A stretch of DNA of 64,000 nt, taken from positions 1-64,000 of the forward strand of contig JADJJK010000023.1 in the NCBI GenBank assembly GCA_016706545.1, given 5' to 3'. Shown piece after piece: positions 42,586 through 52,500 of this stretch (its first letter is position 1; each line of letters opens with the position of its first letter). The stretch is from Myxococcales bacterium (GTDB lineage: Bacteria > Myxococcota_A > Polyangia > Haliangiales > Haliangiaceae). The position numbers and the translations under genes were made by a program. Under the pieces are notes generated by a model. The model was not told the DNA's origin and did not search any database. It saw only the letters and a list, made by a program, of their open reading frames with translations.

Positions 42586-44409
42586 TCACAGGCCGCGACG
42601 CGGGAGCTCGATGTCGTGGGCCCGACACTCGGCGATGATCTTGGGTCGTAGGCCGCGCGCGCGCTTGGCCGCGCGTACCGCGGTCTCGCGGTCCTCGCCG
42701 CGGCACGCGATGAGCACGATGATCTGGCTGGCCTGCCGGCGGGCGCGCTCTGTCGCGTTCGCGTCGTCGACGATGGAGTTGGCCAGCGTCTTGGCGGCCT
42801 GGTCATTGCCCGTCTCCACGTGCCTCCAGGCCTTGGCCAGCTTCTCGCCGATCTCGCCGGGCTCGTCTTCTGGCGGGGTGGGCGGCGGGGAAGGCGGGGT
42901 CGGCCGCGACGGGGGCCGGGTCGGTGGTCTCTGGGGCGGTCGCGACGGCGGCGCAGGCCCCGCGTCCACCGCGGCCGTGGGCGCCACGCCGGCGTCCGGT
43001 CCAGGGCTCGACGCCGCGGCGTCGCTGGGGGCTGCCGCGGCGTCGACGGCAGCCGCATCGGGCGCTTGCTGCGGGCCAGCGTCCAAGGTCGCGGGTTGCA
43101 CCGAGGGCGTGCTCGGGCCCGCGCCGGTGCCGGCGCCCGGGTCTTGTTGCGCCACCTCGGTGCGGCTCCCCGGAGCGGGCCGCACCAGCACGAAGGCCCC
43201 GGCGGCGGAGGCGATGGCGGCAAAGCCGAGCGCCAGCCACTTCCAGCGCGACGCGGCAGGCGGACTCGCCGTGAGCGCCGCGGGCGCGGGGCTCTCCACC
43301 GACGCGCGGGGGCGCTGGTACGAGGTGGGGGCCGCCGCTGCGCCGCCCGGGCCACCCGCGCTACTCGGGCCAGCGGTGGACGCATAGGACGGCGCCGGCA
43401 ACGCGCCCGCCGAGGTGGCGGCCATCGCGTCGGCGTGATCGCCGCTGCCCATGGTCTTGGCCAGCGCAGCGGCAGAGTCCACCTTGCGGCTCGGGGTGCG
43501 CAGATCCGGCGCCGCCATGGAGTTGGGCGGCAGCGTGGCCAGGCCCACGCCGGTCAGCGCCGTCACCAGCTCGCCGGTGGTTGCGAAGCGGTCGTCGGCC
43601 TTCTTGGCCATGGCTCGCTCGACCGCCGCCACCACGGAGGGGGGCAGGCCGGGCGCGCGCTCGGCCAGCGGCGGAGGTGACTCGTACACGACCTTGAACA
43701 CGACCTCCGGAATCGACGCGCCAGCGAACGCCGAGTGGCCGGTCAGCATCTCGTAGAGGATGGCGCCGAGCGCGAAGATATCGGTGCGGCCATCGACGGA
43801 GTCATGCTGTCCCATGGCCTGCTCTGGCGCCATGTATTGCGGCGTTCCAAGGAGCGCGGAGTCCTGGGTCTTGACCGTCTGCGAGCCGCGGATCTTCGAG
43901 ATGCCGAAGTCGAGGACCTTGGCGTTCTCCCCAAGCCGGCCGTCGATCTCGGCGGGCACCAGGAAGATGTTCTGCGGCTTGAGGTCGCGATGAACGACCC
44001 CAGCTCGATGCGCGGCGGCCAGCGCGGAGCCCACCTGGCGGGCGATGGCGCAGGTCCGCTCCAGCGAGAAGGGCCCGTGTTGCAGCGCGTCGGCCAGGGT
44101 CTCGCCCACCAGGTATTCGAGCACCAGATAGGGCGTGCCGTCCGGCAGGCTGTTGAAGTCCAGCACGGTGACGATGTTGGGGTGGCCCAGCCGCGAGGCG
44201 ATCTCTGCTTCTCGCCGGAAGCGGGCCAGGATCTCGGGGTCCGACACCTCGGGATGCAGGAACTTGATGGCCACGTGCTTGCCGGGCAAGCGCAAGTGGC
44301 TCGCGGCATAGACCTCGCCCATGCCACCGCGTCCGATCAAGGCCTCGAGCTTGTAGGTCTCGGCCACCACGGCGCCAACGGTCACATGGATGCGACTGGG
44401 AGAATTCAC
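42586..44409 (-). CDS. Transmembrane Ser/Thr protein kinase (Pkn type)
   Basis: Eukaryotic-like Hanks kinase. From the GTG at 44409 it has about 607 residues. The kinase domain (about 20-280) has the G-loop I-G-R-G-G-M-G-E-V-Y, V-A-I-K-F-L, catalytic loop H-R-D-L-K-P-Q-N, D-F-G-I-S-K and A-P-E-Q. A Pro/Ala linker leads to one membrane segment (W-L-A-L-G-F-A-A-I-A-S near 395). The extracytoplasmic part is Pro/Asp-rich with a final helical domain, perhaps TPR-like. A longer start at 44469 (GTG) is possible, but TACGAT lies 9 nt before 44409. No phosphatase or substrate gene is adjacent. Confidence 0.88.
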   Translation of the reverse strand: MNSPSRIHVTVGAVVAETYKLEALIGRGGMGEVYAASHLRLPGKHVAIKFLHPEVSDPEILARFRREAEIASRLGHPNIVTVLDFNSLPDGTPYLVLEYLVGETLADALQHGPFSLERTCAIARQVGSALAAAHRAGVVHRDLKPQNIFLVPAEIDGRLGENAKVLDFGISKIRGSQTVKTQDSALLGTPQYMAPEQAMGQHDSVDGRTDIFALGAILYEMLTGHSAFAGASIPEVVFKVVYESPPPLAERAPGLPPSVVAAVERAMAKKADDRFATTGELVTALTGVGLATLPPNSMAAPDLRTPSRKVDSAAALAKTMGSGDHADAMAATSAGALPAPSYASTAGPSSAGGPGGAAAAPTSYQRPRASVESPAPAALTASPPAASRWKWLALGFAAIASAAGAFVLVRPAPGSRTEVAQQDPGAGTGAGPSTPSVQPATLDAGPQQAPDAAAVDAAAAPSDAAASSPGPDAGVAPTAAVDAGPAPPSRPPQRPPTRPPSRPTPPSPPPTPPEDEPGEIGEKLAKAWRHVETGNDQAAKTLANSIVDDANATERARRQASQIIVLIACRGEDRETAVRAAKRARGLRPKIIAECRAHDIELPRRGL

Positions 44410-44683
44410 GTCGAGGTCATCGTATGATGTCGAAGGTCCATCCGGGGACCGCGGTGAGCTGAAAATCACGGGCCAGGTCTTGGGCCCTCGGGCTCACCTC
44501 ACCTCACCTCACCGGCGGCCGTGCCCTGAACTGCCAAGGACTTGCAACAAAAGGAAAATGCAAACCGAAAACAGAGCGATCGCGCGGTAAAACGAATACC
44601 GCTCCTGCCAGCGCGTTTGATACGTAGCAGGCTCTGGCGAACGCGCCGCTGGTTTTCTCGACCCGAAATCTCACGAGGCCTTC

Positions 44684-45475
44684 ATGCTACGGAACTTCAG
44701 ACTCTCGGTGTGTATGGTTACCCTGGCCTGTCTGACGCAGGCCGCGCTGGCGCAGGGCACCAAGGGCCCAGGCAAGGACAGCGAGGTCATCGACGTCAAG
44801 TCCCAGGCCGCGAACTTCCGCGTCTACACCAGCGAGGCCGGCAAGTTCTACGTCGTGCCCGCCAAGGTGGACCTGGACGGCATGGTGTTCTACGGCGATG
44901 GCAAGACCATGCACCAGCAGCGGATCATCGGCGGCGGCTCCTCCGGGGATGGCTCGATGGACTTCGCGATCTGGGCGCCGCGCGCGGTGAACTTGCAGCA
45001 AGGCAGCCTGACCATCGCGGCGGACGGCGGCGCGGTGGTGCAGTGCAACCGCGAGCACCCGGTGACCCTGACCCCCGCCACCCCGGGCGAGAGCCAGCGC
45101 GTGCTCACCAAGGCAGCGTTCCACAAGCCGCTGTGGAAGCGGATGTCCAAGTTCCTGGCGCGCGACGACAACGGCGTGTACTTCTTCGTCGACGTGCTGC
45201 GCGACACCGGCAAGGGGCACCGCGTGTTCATCGGGCAAAAGGGCGCCATGAAGGCGATGCCCATGACCAACATCGTGGATGACGCCGCCGGGCAGATCTA
45301 TGGCACCAAGCGCGGCGAGCTGCGCATCGTGGCCAACGAGGGCGAGAAGGCGAGCTGGCGCAAGGGCAAGAAGGAAGAGAAGCTCACCATCCTCGATCCT
45401 GGCGACAACCGCTACCTCGTGTACCGCGAGCTGGGCATCTACGGCCAGCTCGGGACGATCTGCGACGACGAGTAG
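44684..45475 (+). CDS. Secreted protein, unknown function
   Basis: Protein of 263 residues with a clear signal peptide (1-24, cleavage near A-L-A-Q). The mature part is beta-rich, with Gly/Asp turns and Lys-rich loops, and a Cys pair (V-Q-C-N near 125 and I-C-D-D-E at the end). I do not recognise a family. The 214-nt upstream gap is AT-rich around 44,540-44,600, a good place for a promoter, but no clear hexamer pair is seen. Confidence 0.7.
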   Translation: MLRNFRLSVCMVTLACLTQAALAQGTKGPGKDSEVIDVKSQAANFRVYTSEAGKFYVVPAKVDLDGMVFYGDGKTMHQQRIIGGGSSGDGSMDFAIWAPRAVNLQQGSLTIAADGGAVVQCNREHPVTLTPATPGESQRVLTKAAFHKPLWKRMSKFLARDDNGVYFFVDVLRDTGKGHRVFIGQKGAMKAMPMTNIVDDAAGQIYGTKRGELRIVANEGEKASWRKGKKEEKLTILDPGDNRYLVYRELGIYGQLGTICDDE

Positions 45476-45504
45476 CCGGCGTTCGGGGCTGCGGCGTCGG
45501 CGCG

Positions 45505-45951
45505 CTAGCCGCGCAAGGGCAGCGGCGTTCCGGCGTCGCGAAACTCCAGCGCAGCCGAGTTCAGGCAGTAGCGCAGGCCCGTCGGGCGCGGGCCATCGGG
45601 AAACACGTGCCCCAGGTGCCCATCACAGCGGGCGCAGCGGATCTCGACCCGACGCATGCCGTGGCCGTCGTCCGTCAGCTCCCGAACATGATCGGCATCG
45701 AACGGGGCAAAGAAGCTGGGCCAGCCGGTCCCGGAGTGAAACTTCGCGTCCGAGCGAAAGAGCGGCAGGCCGCACAGGCGACACACATAGGCGCCGTCTC
45801 GATGGTTGTCGAGCAGCGTGCCGCAGAACGGGCGCTCCGTGCCGTGGTCCAGCAGGACCCGACGCTCCTCGGGCGAGAGGGCAGCGGCGAGCGCCTCGAC
45901 CCGCTCCTGCGAGAGCGGCGTCAGATCATATCCAGCGCGGGAGGTGGTCAT
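45505..45951 (-). CDS. msrB: Peptide-methionine (R)-S-oxide reductase MsrB
   Basis: Repairs oxidised Met (R-sulfoxide) in proteins using thioredoxin. It is 148 residues. Zinc ligands are C57-x2-C60 and C106-x2-C109; the catalytic Cys is C129 in R-Y-C-L-N-S, with H-S-G-T-G-W-P-S-F and G-H-V-F-P-D-G signatures. C43 may be the resolving Cys, but that is a guess. No signal peptide, so cytoplasmic. The ATG at 45951 starts at M-T-T-S-R; an upstream start would add a basic low-quality extension. Confidence 0.93.
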   Translation of the reverse strand: MTTSRAGYDLTPLSQERVEALAAALSPEERRVLLDHGTERPFCGTLLDNHRDGAYVCRLCGLPLFRSDAKFHSGTGWPSFFAPFDADHVRELTDDGHGMRRVEIRCARCDGHLGHVFPDGPRPTGLRYCLNSAALEFRDAGTPLPLRG

Positions 45952-46071
45952 GGCTCTTCTTACGGCGGATCGGGGCGCCGGCAACCGAGAAAGCAGCGCG
46001 GTGGCGCAGCGCGCCCAGGGCGATCGAGCAGGCAGCGCTCCTGCCGGCGGCCACGGGGTGTCAGGGCGCAG

Positions 46072-46098
46072 CTCCTGCAGCTCCTGCAGCTCCTGCAG
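46072..46098. repeat. 9-bp tandem repeat, three perfect copies
   Basis: CTCCTGCAG repeated three times in the 176-nt gap between msrB and the PilZ/DUF4388 gene. Confidence 0.8.
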
Positions 46099-46127
46099 CT
46101 CCGGCGGCCACGAGCGGCGACGCCCGA

Positions 46128-47237
46128 CTACGAGCGGCTCGCCTCATCCCGTCGGCGCGCGTGCTCGAGCAAGAGGTGGGTGACCGACTCGTCGATCTCG
46201 GCGACGTCCGGCGCGCCGGAGGACAGCTCGAAGTAGCCGTCGGTCCAATCCAGCACGCTCATCAGCACGCTGCGCGGATCCGGGGCAGGCTACGTGCAGC
46301 GCGCGCGGACGATGCGCCCCTGCGAGAACGCGATCCACGCGATGATCTCGTTGCGCGTCAGCATGAGGTTGCCGCTCTTGCGGTCGTGCTCGAGCATGGT
46401 GAACAGCGAGGGCAAGCCCAGGTCGGTGAGGACGCCTCGGAGCATCACGCGCTCGGTCTCTTGCCGCGCCGCGCGGACCACCCGGCGAGAGCGCAGGATC
46501 ACCTCCAGGGCAGTGAACGGCTTGGGGATGAAGTCCACCGCGCCATGCTGGAACGCTGCCAGGCGGGCCAGGTCGCTCGCGTCCTCGCTCATGATCATGA
46601 TGGGCACCGCGGCCAGCTCCGGGTACTTGCCCATCTCCTCGAGCAGCGCGAGGCCATCGACCACCGGCAGCTCGCGCGCAGCCAGCACGGCGTCCGGCAC
46701 GTTGCGCAGGCACGCGGACAGCGCCTCCATGCCGTTGGACGCGGTGGCCACCGAGAAGCCGGCGTTGCCGAGCGCGGTGGACATCCGCTCGAGCAGGCGA
46801 GTGGATCCGTCCGCGACCACGATGCGGATCTCTTCGACGGTGGGCTGCTGCGGGTGGTCGCGGATGATCTCCGCCATGGCGGTGCGAAACGGATCCGAGA
46901 GGTCGTCCAGCGTCCCGGCCACTCGGAAGCGCAGGCCGATGCCCGGACGCCTCCCTAGCGCGCGGCTCTCTGCTTCCGCGAGCACATGGACCACCGTGGC
47001 CTCGGTGGTGAGGCGCTGCTCGTGCAAGGTCACCGCCAGCACGACCTCGGTGCCCACAGGCAAGGGCGAGGTCATGCGCACGAACATGCCCGAGGTGGAG
47101 ATGTCCTGGGACATCGCGCGAAGCGGCTTGCCATCCACCACCAGCTCCACCGGCACGCTCATCACCACCCGATTCTCGCGTCGTCTCACGTTCCGACGAA
47201 TAGCATGGCCGCCGCGCCGCTGGATCCGGAGAATCAT
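46128..47237 (-). CDS. PilZ - pseudo-receiver - DUF4388 signalling protein with in-frame stop codon
   Basis: PilZ domain (about 11-110; R-R-N-V-R-R-R and D-I-S-T-S-G-M-F) for cyclic di-GMP binding, a receiver-like domain (135-255) and a DUF4388 domain (from 262). In the receiver the phospho-acceptor Asp position is Ala187 (D-A-V-L-A-A-R-E-L), so it should not be phosphorylated. A TAG at 46290-46292 ends the first reading after 315 residues, but the same frame continues with S-V-L-D-W-T-D-G-Y-F-E-L, a typical DUF4388 end, to a second stop at 46128. Either a base error or a real truncation of about 54 residues. Cytoplasmic. Confidence 0.75.
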
Positions 47238-47460
47238 CGCCACGTGCCTTGGTCTGAGACCGCGGCGCGCGGGTGGAGCGTCCCTTGGAATTTCTGTCAG
47301 GTGACGCTCGGCGCATGGCCTTCGGGGCGTCCGCGGCGCCGCGCCCGCCACGAGCGCTGGGGGATCCAGGAGTCCAGCGGACCTCGTGGCGTGTGATGTG
47401 CGGAAGATCACGCAGCGAGCCCGCGGTCGCGCGGCGCAGCGCGGCGCGGCGCAGCGCGGC

Positions 47461-49164
47461 TCAGCGCGGCGCCGGTGCCGCGGTCTTGCTGGACTTGGCG
47501 TCCCTGCCGGTCCTGCGGGCCCTGCCGGCCCGACGCCGTCCCAGCGCCCAGAGCGCGAGCCACAGCGGCAAGAGCCCGCCGGCTGACCGCGCGCTCGAGC
47601 ACCCCATGTGCTGGTGCTGCGTGTCTTCATATTCCTCGGGCGACGGCGTCGGTGTGGCGCGGCATTGCTCGTAGCTGTCGTTCCACTCCGCCTCGGTGGC
47701 CTCGGCGAAGCCGGCGCGGCGCAGGTTGGCGATGAAGAGCTCGATGAGCACCAGATCGGCGGTGACGTCGCTGTCCGCGGTGGTCAGGTTCCAGCGCGCG
47801 GCGCCGTCAGCGGTGCGCCGCAAGGTTCCGATCGTACAGCGCGCGTACTGGCTCGCGCCCACCGTGGCCTCGCGCAGGCCGCGATAGAGGTTGTACATCG
47901 CGGCCAGCTTCTGCATGGCCGGGTGGCTGACCGCCGGCTGTGGCGCATCGGCTGCCGCCGGCTCGATGGGCTGCACGGTCGCGGTGTGGACCTGCCGGAC
48001 AGTGGAGCCCGGGGTGCGGTACGACAGCTCGATGCTCGCGACCACGCCGCCCTCCAAGGCCGGCAGCTCGCTGAGCTCGAAGAACAGCGCGCCGCCGCCG
48101 CCGCGCCGGCCCATCGTGGGCGGCGCGTCCTGGCGGCTGGTGGCGAACGCCGCGGGGATGGCGAGCGTGCCGCCGCTGGCGCCGCCGGACCAGCCCTGGC
48201 GCCCGGCCACGCTCATCAGGTTGTAGCCCGGACCGAAGGTGACGCGGAGGCGCAAGTCGAGCGCCAGCGGGGTCATGGACACCTTGAGCTCCTCGGTGAA
48301 GACCTCGTCCACCGCCTGCGCGTCCTCGAGGAAGTAGAAGTTGCCGGCGCCGCGCTCCGCGAGCGAGCGCATCAGCACGGCGTCGAACTGGCGTCCCACC
48401 CCGATGGTGGACACACCGATGCCCCCGGCGACGTGGCGCTCCGCGAGCTCGATGATCGCCGACCGGCTGGTGATGCCGGCGGTGGCGAGCCCGTCGGAGA
48501 GAAACAGCACGCGCGACTCGCGCTCCGGGTTGGCGGCGGACGCCGCCAGCAGCAAGCCGGCCTGCAGGCCACCATGGAGGTTGGTGGATCCACCGGGAGT
48601 CAGGTTGTCGATGGCCTGGGTCAGCGTGGCGACCGAGCTGCCCCACGGCGCCCTGACCTCGACGCGATCGTCGAACGCGACCAGCGCCAGCCGGTCCTCG
48701 GCGCGGAGCTGCTGCACGAGCAGCCTCAGGCCGCGCTGCACCTTCTGCAGCCGTCCGTCCTCGGACATCGAGCCTGATCGATCGATGACCACCACCAGAT
48801 CGAGGGGGCGGCGCGGCAGCGTCGCGGGATCCGTCGGGGTGGTGACGGTGAGCTGCAGCGTGGTCTGCGGCTTGCGAGTGAGCCAGTTGGTGCCGCGCGC
48901 CAGCATCGGCGTGAGGCACAAGGTCTGCTGGCAGGACGCAGGTGGCAGATCGACCTGGTGCTCGGCGAAGAAGCCGGTCGCGTCCAGCGTGTCCACGCCG
49001 GGGATGCCACCTTGGCGCAGGATGTCGCGGAACTGGCCGATGTCCTGGGCGCCACCAAAGCCTACACCGTCGCCACTTGGGTCCTCGGCGCCGGACATGC
49101 TGCAGGCAGCGGTGGCGGCCGCCGCGAGGGCAAGGCCAGAACGAAGCGAGAAGATGGAGGGCAT
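47461..49164 (-). CDS. von Willebrand factor A domain lipoprotein with MYXO-CTERM-like tail
   Basis: Surface or periplasmic protein of 567 residues. The lipobox-like A-A-C lies near residue 21. The vWA domain (about 120-290) has the MIDAS motif D-R-S-G-S-M-S. A beta-rich region and a helical part follow. The last 45 residues (M-G-C-S-S-A-R-S-A-G-G, a hydrophobic segment, then R-R-R-A-G-R-A-R-R) match the MYXO-CTERM sorting signal, processed by a rhombosortase-like enzyme in myxobacteria. A perfect sigma-54 promoter places the transcript start 2 nt before the ATG. The gene is probably monocistronic. Confidence 0.85.
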   Translation of the reverse strand: MPSIFSLRSGLALAAAATAACSMSGAEDPSGDGVGFGGAQDIGQFRDILRQGGIPGVDTLDATGFFAEHQVDLPPASCQQTLCLTPMLARGTNWLTRKPQTTLQLTVTTPTDPATLPRRPLDLVVVIDRSGSMSEDGRLQKVQRGLRLLVQQLRAEDRLALVAFDDRVEVRAPWGSSVATLTQAIDNLTPGGSTNLHGGLQAGLLLAASAANPERESRVLFLSDGLATAGITSRSAIIELAERHVAGGIGVSTIGVGRQFDAVLMRSLAERGAGNFYFLEDAQAVDEVFTEELKVSMTPLALDLRLRVTFGPGYNLMSVAGRQGWSGGASGGTLAIPAAFATSRQDAPPTMGRRGGGGALFFELSELPALEGGVVASIELSYRTPGSTVRQVHTATVQPIEPAAADAPQPAVSHPAMQKLAAMYNLYRGLREATVGASQYARCTIGTLRRTADGAARWNLTTADSDVTADLVLIELFIANLRRAGFAEATEAEWNDSYEQCRATPTPSPEEYEDTQHQHMGCSSARSAGGLLPLWLALWALGRRRAGRARRTGRDAKSSKTAAPAPR

Positions 49165-49176
49165 GCAGGGTCAATA

Positions 49177-49192
49177 AGCAACCTTGGTGCCA
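49177..49192 (-). promoter_or_regulatory. Sigma-54 (-24/-12) promoter of the vWA gene
   Basis: TGGCACCAAGGTTGCT matches the consensus TGGCAC-N5-TTGCW at every defined base. The GG and GC pairs are correctly spaced. The start would be about 49,166, leaving a leader of two nt before the ATG at 49164. RpoN promoters need an enhancer-binding protein, which is not in the window. Confidence 0.8.
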
Positions 49193-49500
49193 AGCTCGCG
49201 GTGTTCGTTAAATACTTTTGATTGCAATACTTTGCGGCGCAAGATGGCGACGTGGACGGGAGCTCGGAGGTTGCCTTGGTTACCGCGGTTTCGCGACATT
49301 CCTGTCCGGAAACCCGATCACTTCATCGACCATGGCAGCGCCCCAGCGGGCGGTCAGCGAGGCGTCAGTGTCAGGGCGCTAACGATCTGAGTCGTGACCT
49401 GCGCGAGAGCGAAAAGAGTCAGTGTTCTGGCGGGTTGGTGACATTCCAGGCGATCTTCTGTGCGCTCTCGAAAGGTTGTAGACGTAAGGGGGCTTTCCGA

Positions 49501-49506
49501 GATAGA
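49501..49506 (+). promoter_or_regulatory. -10 box for the Ig-like repeat protein gene
   Basis: GATAGA ends 8 nt before the ATG at 49515. Confidence 0.4.
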
Positions 49507-49514
49507 TCGCGCCC

Positions 49515-52500
49515 ATGGTCTTTCGCGATCGTGCGTCGCTCCTTCACCATCCCATCCAACTCTCCAGGCTCTCCAGGTCGCTCGCCTGGATCGTCGCGCT
49601 CGCGTTCGCGCTGATCGCAGGCGGCTGCGGCGACGACGGCGATGATCCGCCGCGCATGGCGGTCAATCCCACTCGGCTCGAGCTGGTGAAGGGGCGGACC
49701 GGCACCGCCACCGCCACCGCCGACGGTCGTCCGGCGGGTCGCCTGGCGTCGTGGAGCTCGGCGAACCTCGCCGTCGCCACCGTCTCCGAGGCCACCGACG
49801 GCAGCGCGGTGATCACCGGGGTTGGCGTCGGGGAGACCGAGGTCACGGTCAGCATGCGCGGCGGCTCTGCGAGGCTGACCGTCGTGGTCGCCGATGCAGT
49901 GATCGAGTCCATCGCCGTCACGCCGCCCACGCCAAGCCTGGCGGCCGGCACGACCACCGCGTTGACCGCCACCGCGATGCTCAGTGACATGACCACGCGC
50001 AACGTCACCGCGCAGGTGACGTGGACGAGCAGCGACACCACCAAGGCCACCGTCAACTCGACCGGCACCGTGCGCGGTGTCGCCAAGGGCACCTCGACCA
50101 TCCGCGCCGCCATGGGCACGCTGTCGGCGATGACCACGGTGACCGTGACCGACGCGGTCTTGACCTCGCTGGCGGTGACGCCGGTGAACCCCTCTGTGCC
50201 CAAGGGGCTGACCCAGCAGATGACCGCCACCGGCACGTTCAGCGACGGCACCACGCAGAACCTGACCGCGATGGCGACCTGGACCTCCAACGCCGCCGCT
50301 CGCGCCACGGTCAGCGCCGCGGGGCTAGTGACCGCGGTGACCGAGGGCGACGCCACGATCACCGCCGCGATGGGCACGATCAACGGCTCATCGGTGGTGA
50401 CCGTGACCGCGGCGGTGCTGCAGAGCATCGCCATCACCCCGGCCACGCCGTCGGTGGCCAAGGGCCTGACCTTGTCTCTGACCGCCACCGGCACGTACAG
50501 CGACAACTCGACGCAAGATCTCAGCGCCACCGCCACGTGGACGTCGAGCAACGTGGCCGTGGCCACGGTCAATGGTCGCGTGGTCACCGGCGTGACCGCG
50601 GGCACCTCCACGATCACCGCCACCATGGGCGCGGTCTCGGGCACCACCTCGCTGGAGGTCACCGCAGCGGTGCTGCAGAGCATCCAGGTCACCCCGGTCA
50701 ACACCTCGCTGCCGCGGGGCCGCACCCGCCAGTTCACCGCCACCGGCCTGTTCTCCGATAGCACCTCGCAGGATCTGACCACCGCCGTGACCTGGACCTC
50801 CAGCGACGCAGCGATGGCCGCGATCTCGAACGCCGATGGTACGCGCGGCCTGGCCACCGCGATCGCGCTGGGCACCGTCACCATCACGGCGACGATGGGC
50901 ACCATCAGCGGCACCACCAACCTCACGGTGACGGCGGCGGTGGTGGACTCGATCGCGGTCACCCCGGCGACCTTCACCGTGGCGCTGGGCACCACCCAGC
51001 AGCTCACAGCCACCGCCACCTACTCGGACACCTCGACGCAAGATGTCACCACCCAGGTCACCTGGTCGTCCAGCAACGCGAGCCGCGCGGCGGTGTCCAA
51101 CGCCGACGGTTCACGCGGCCTGGTCACCGCGCTGGCCGCGGGCGCGGTCACCATCAGCGCCACGCTCTCGGGCGTCACCGGCACCTCGGCGGGCACGGTC
51201 ACCGCGGCGACGCTGAACTCGATCGCGGTGGCGCCCGCCACCGCCTCCATCTCGGAGGGCTCGACGCAGCAGTACACCGCCACCGGCACCTACAGCGACA
51301 ACAGCACGCTGGATCTGACCGATCAGGTGACCTGGTCGTCGAGTGACACGGCGATGGCGCAGATCTCCAACGCTGCCGGCTCGCACGGCCTGGCCACCGG
51401 GATCTCGGCCGGCAACGTGACCATCACGGCGACCATGGGCGCGGTGAGCGGCACCGCCTCGCTGACGGTGGTGGCGGTGGTCCTGCAGTCGATCGCGGTG
51501 ACGCCGGCCACGGCCTCGATCTTCGAGGGCGCGACGCGGCAGTACACCGCCACCGGCACCTACAGCGACAACAGCACGCAGGACCTGACGGATCAGGTGA
51601 CCTGGTCGTCGAGCGACATCGCGATGGCTCAGATCTCCAACGCCGCCGGCTCGCGCGGCCTGGCCACCGCGATCTCGGCTGGTGACGTGACGATCACGGC
51701 GACCATGGGCGCCGTGAGCGGCACCGCCTCGCTGACGGTGGTGGCGGTGGTCCTGCAGTCGATCGCGGTGACGCCAGCCAGCGGCGATCTGCCGGTGGGC
51801 CTCACGCTCGCGCTGACCGCGACCGGGTCGTACAGCAACGGGACCTCGCAGGATCTGACCAACGCGGTGGTGTGGTCGTCCTCCAACGAGGCGGGCGCGA
51901 CCGTGTCCAACACCGACGGCACGCGCGGCGTGGTGACCGCGCTGGCGCAGAGCACCGTGACCATCACGGCGACCCTCGGCGCGATCTCCGGCACGGCCAC
52001 GGTCAACGTGCTGGCCCCCACCATCGTGTCGATCGCGGTGGCCCCGGCCACCGCGGCCATCGACGCAGGCGCCACCCAGCAGTTCACCGCCACCGCCACG
52101 CTGTCGGATGCGTCCACCGCGGACGTCACCAACAGCGCCACCTGGACGTCGTCTGACACCGCGGTCGCCACCGTGGCCGCCGGGGGCCTGGCCACCGGCG
52201 TGGGCGCCGGCACCGCGACGATCACCGCCGCGCAGGACGGCATCTCCGGGACCGCCAGCCTGACCGTGCGCGCGCTGATGTCCATCACCATCAGCGAGGC
52301 GGTCGACCTGGCCTGGGGCACCACCAAGCAGCTCGTCGCCACCGGCACGTACAGTGACGCCAGCACCGCGGACGTGACCGAGCTGGCGACCTGGACCACC
52401 AGCGACGCGGCGGCGATCTCGGTGTCGGACAGCGCGGGCACCAAGGGGTTGGTGACCGGCATCTCCACCGCCGGCGCCACCATCACCGCGACGATCGGGA

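Larger units (their letters stand above)
49165..49514. other. Divergent intergenic region, 350 nt, between vWA and Ig-like protein genes
   Basis: No gene is seen. It holds the sigma-54 promoter for the vWA gene at the left end, an AT-rich patch at 49,205-49,235, and the GATAGA box for the Ig-like gene at the right end. A CGAGAGCG motif occurs on opposite strands at about 49,405 and 49,470 and could be an enhancer site, but this is weak. Confidence 0.5.

Noticed and set aside
47608..48777. A 389-codon plus-strand open frame opposite the vWA gene
   Set aside because: It lacks motifs and is a codon-bias shadow of the vWA gene.
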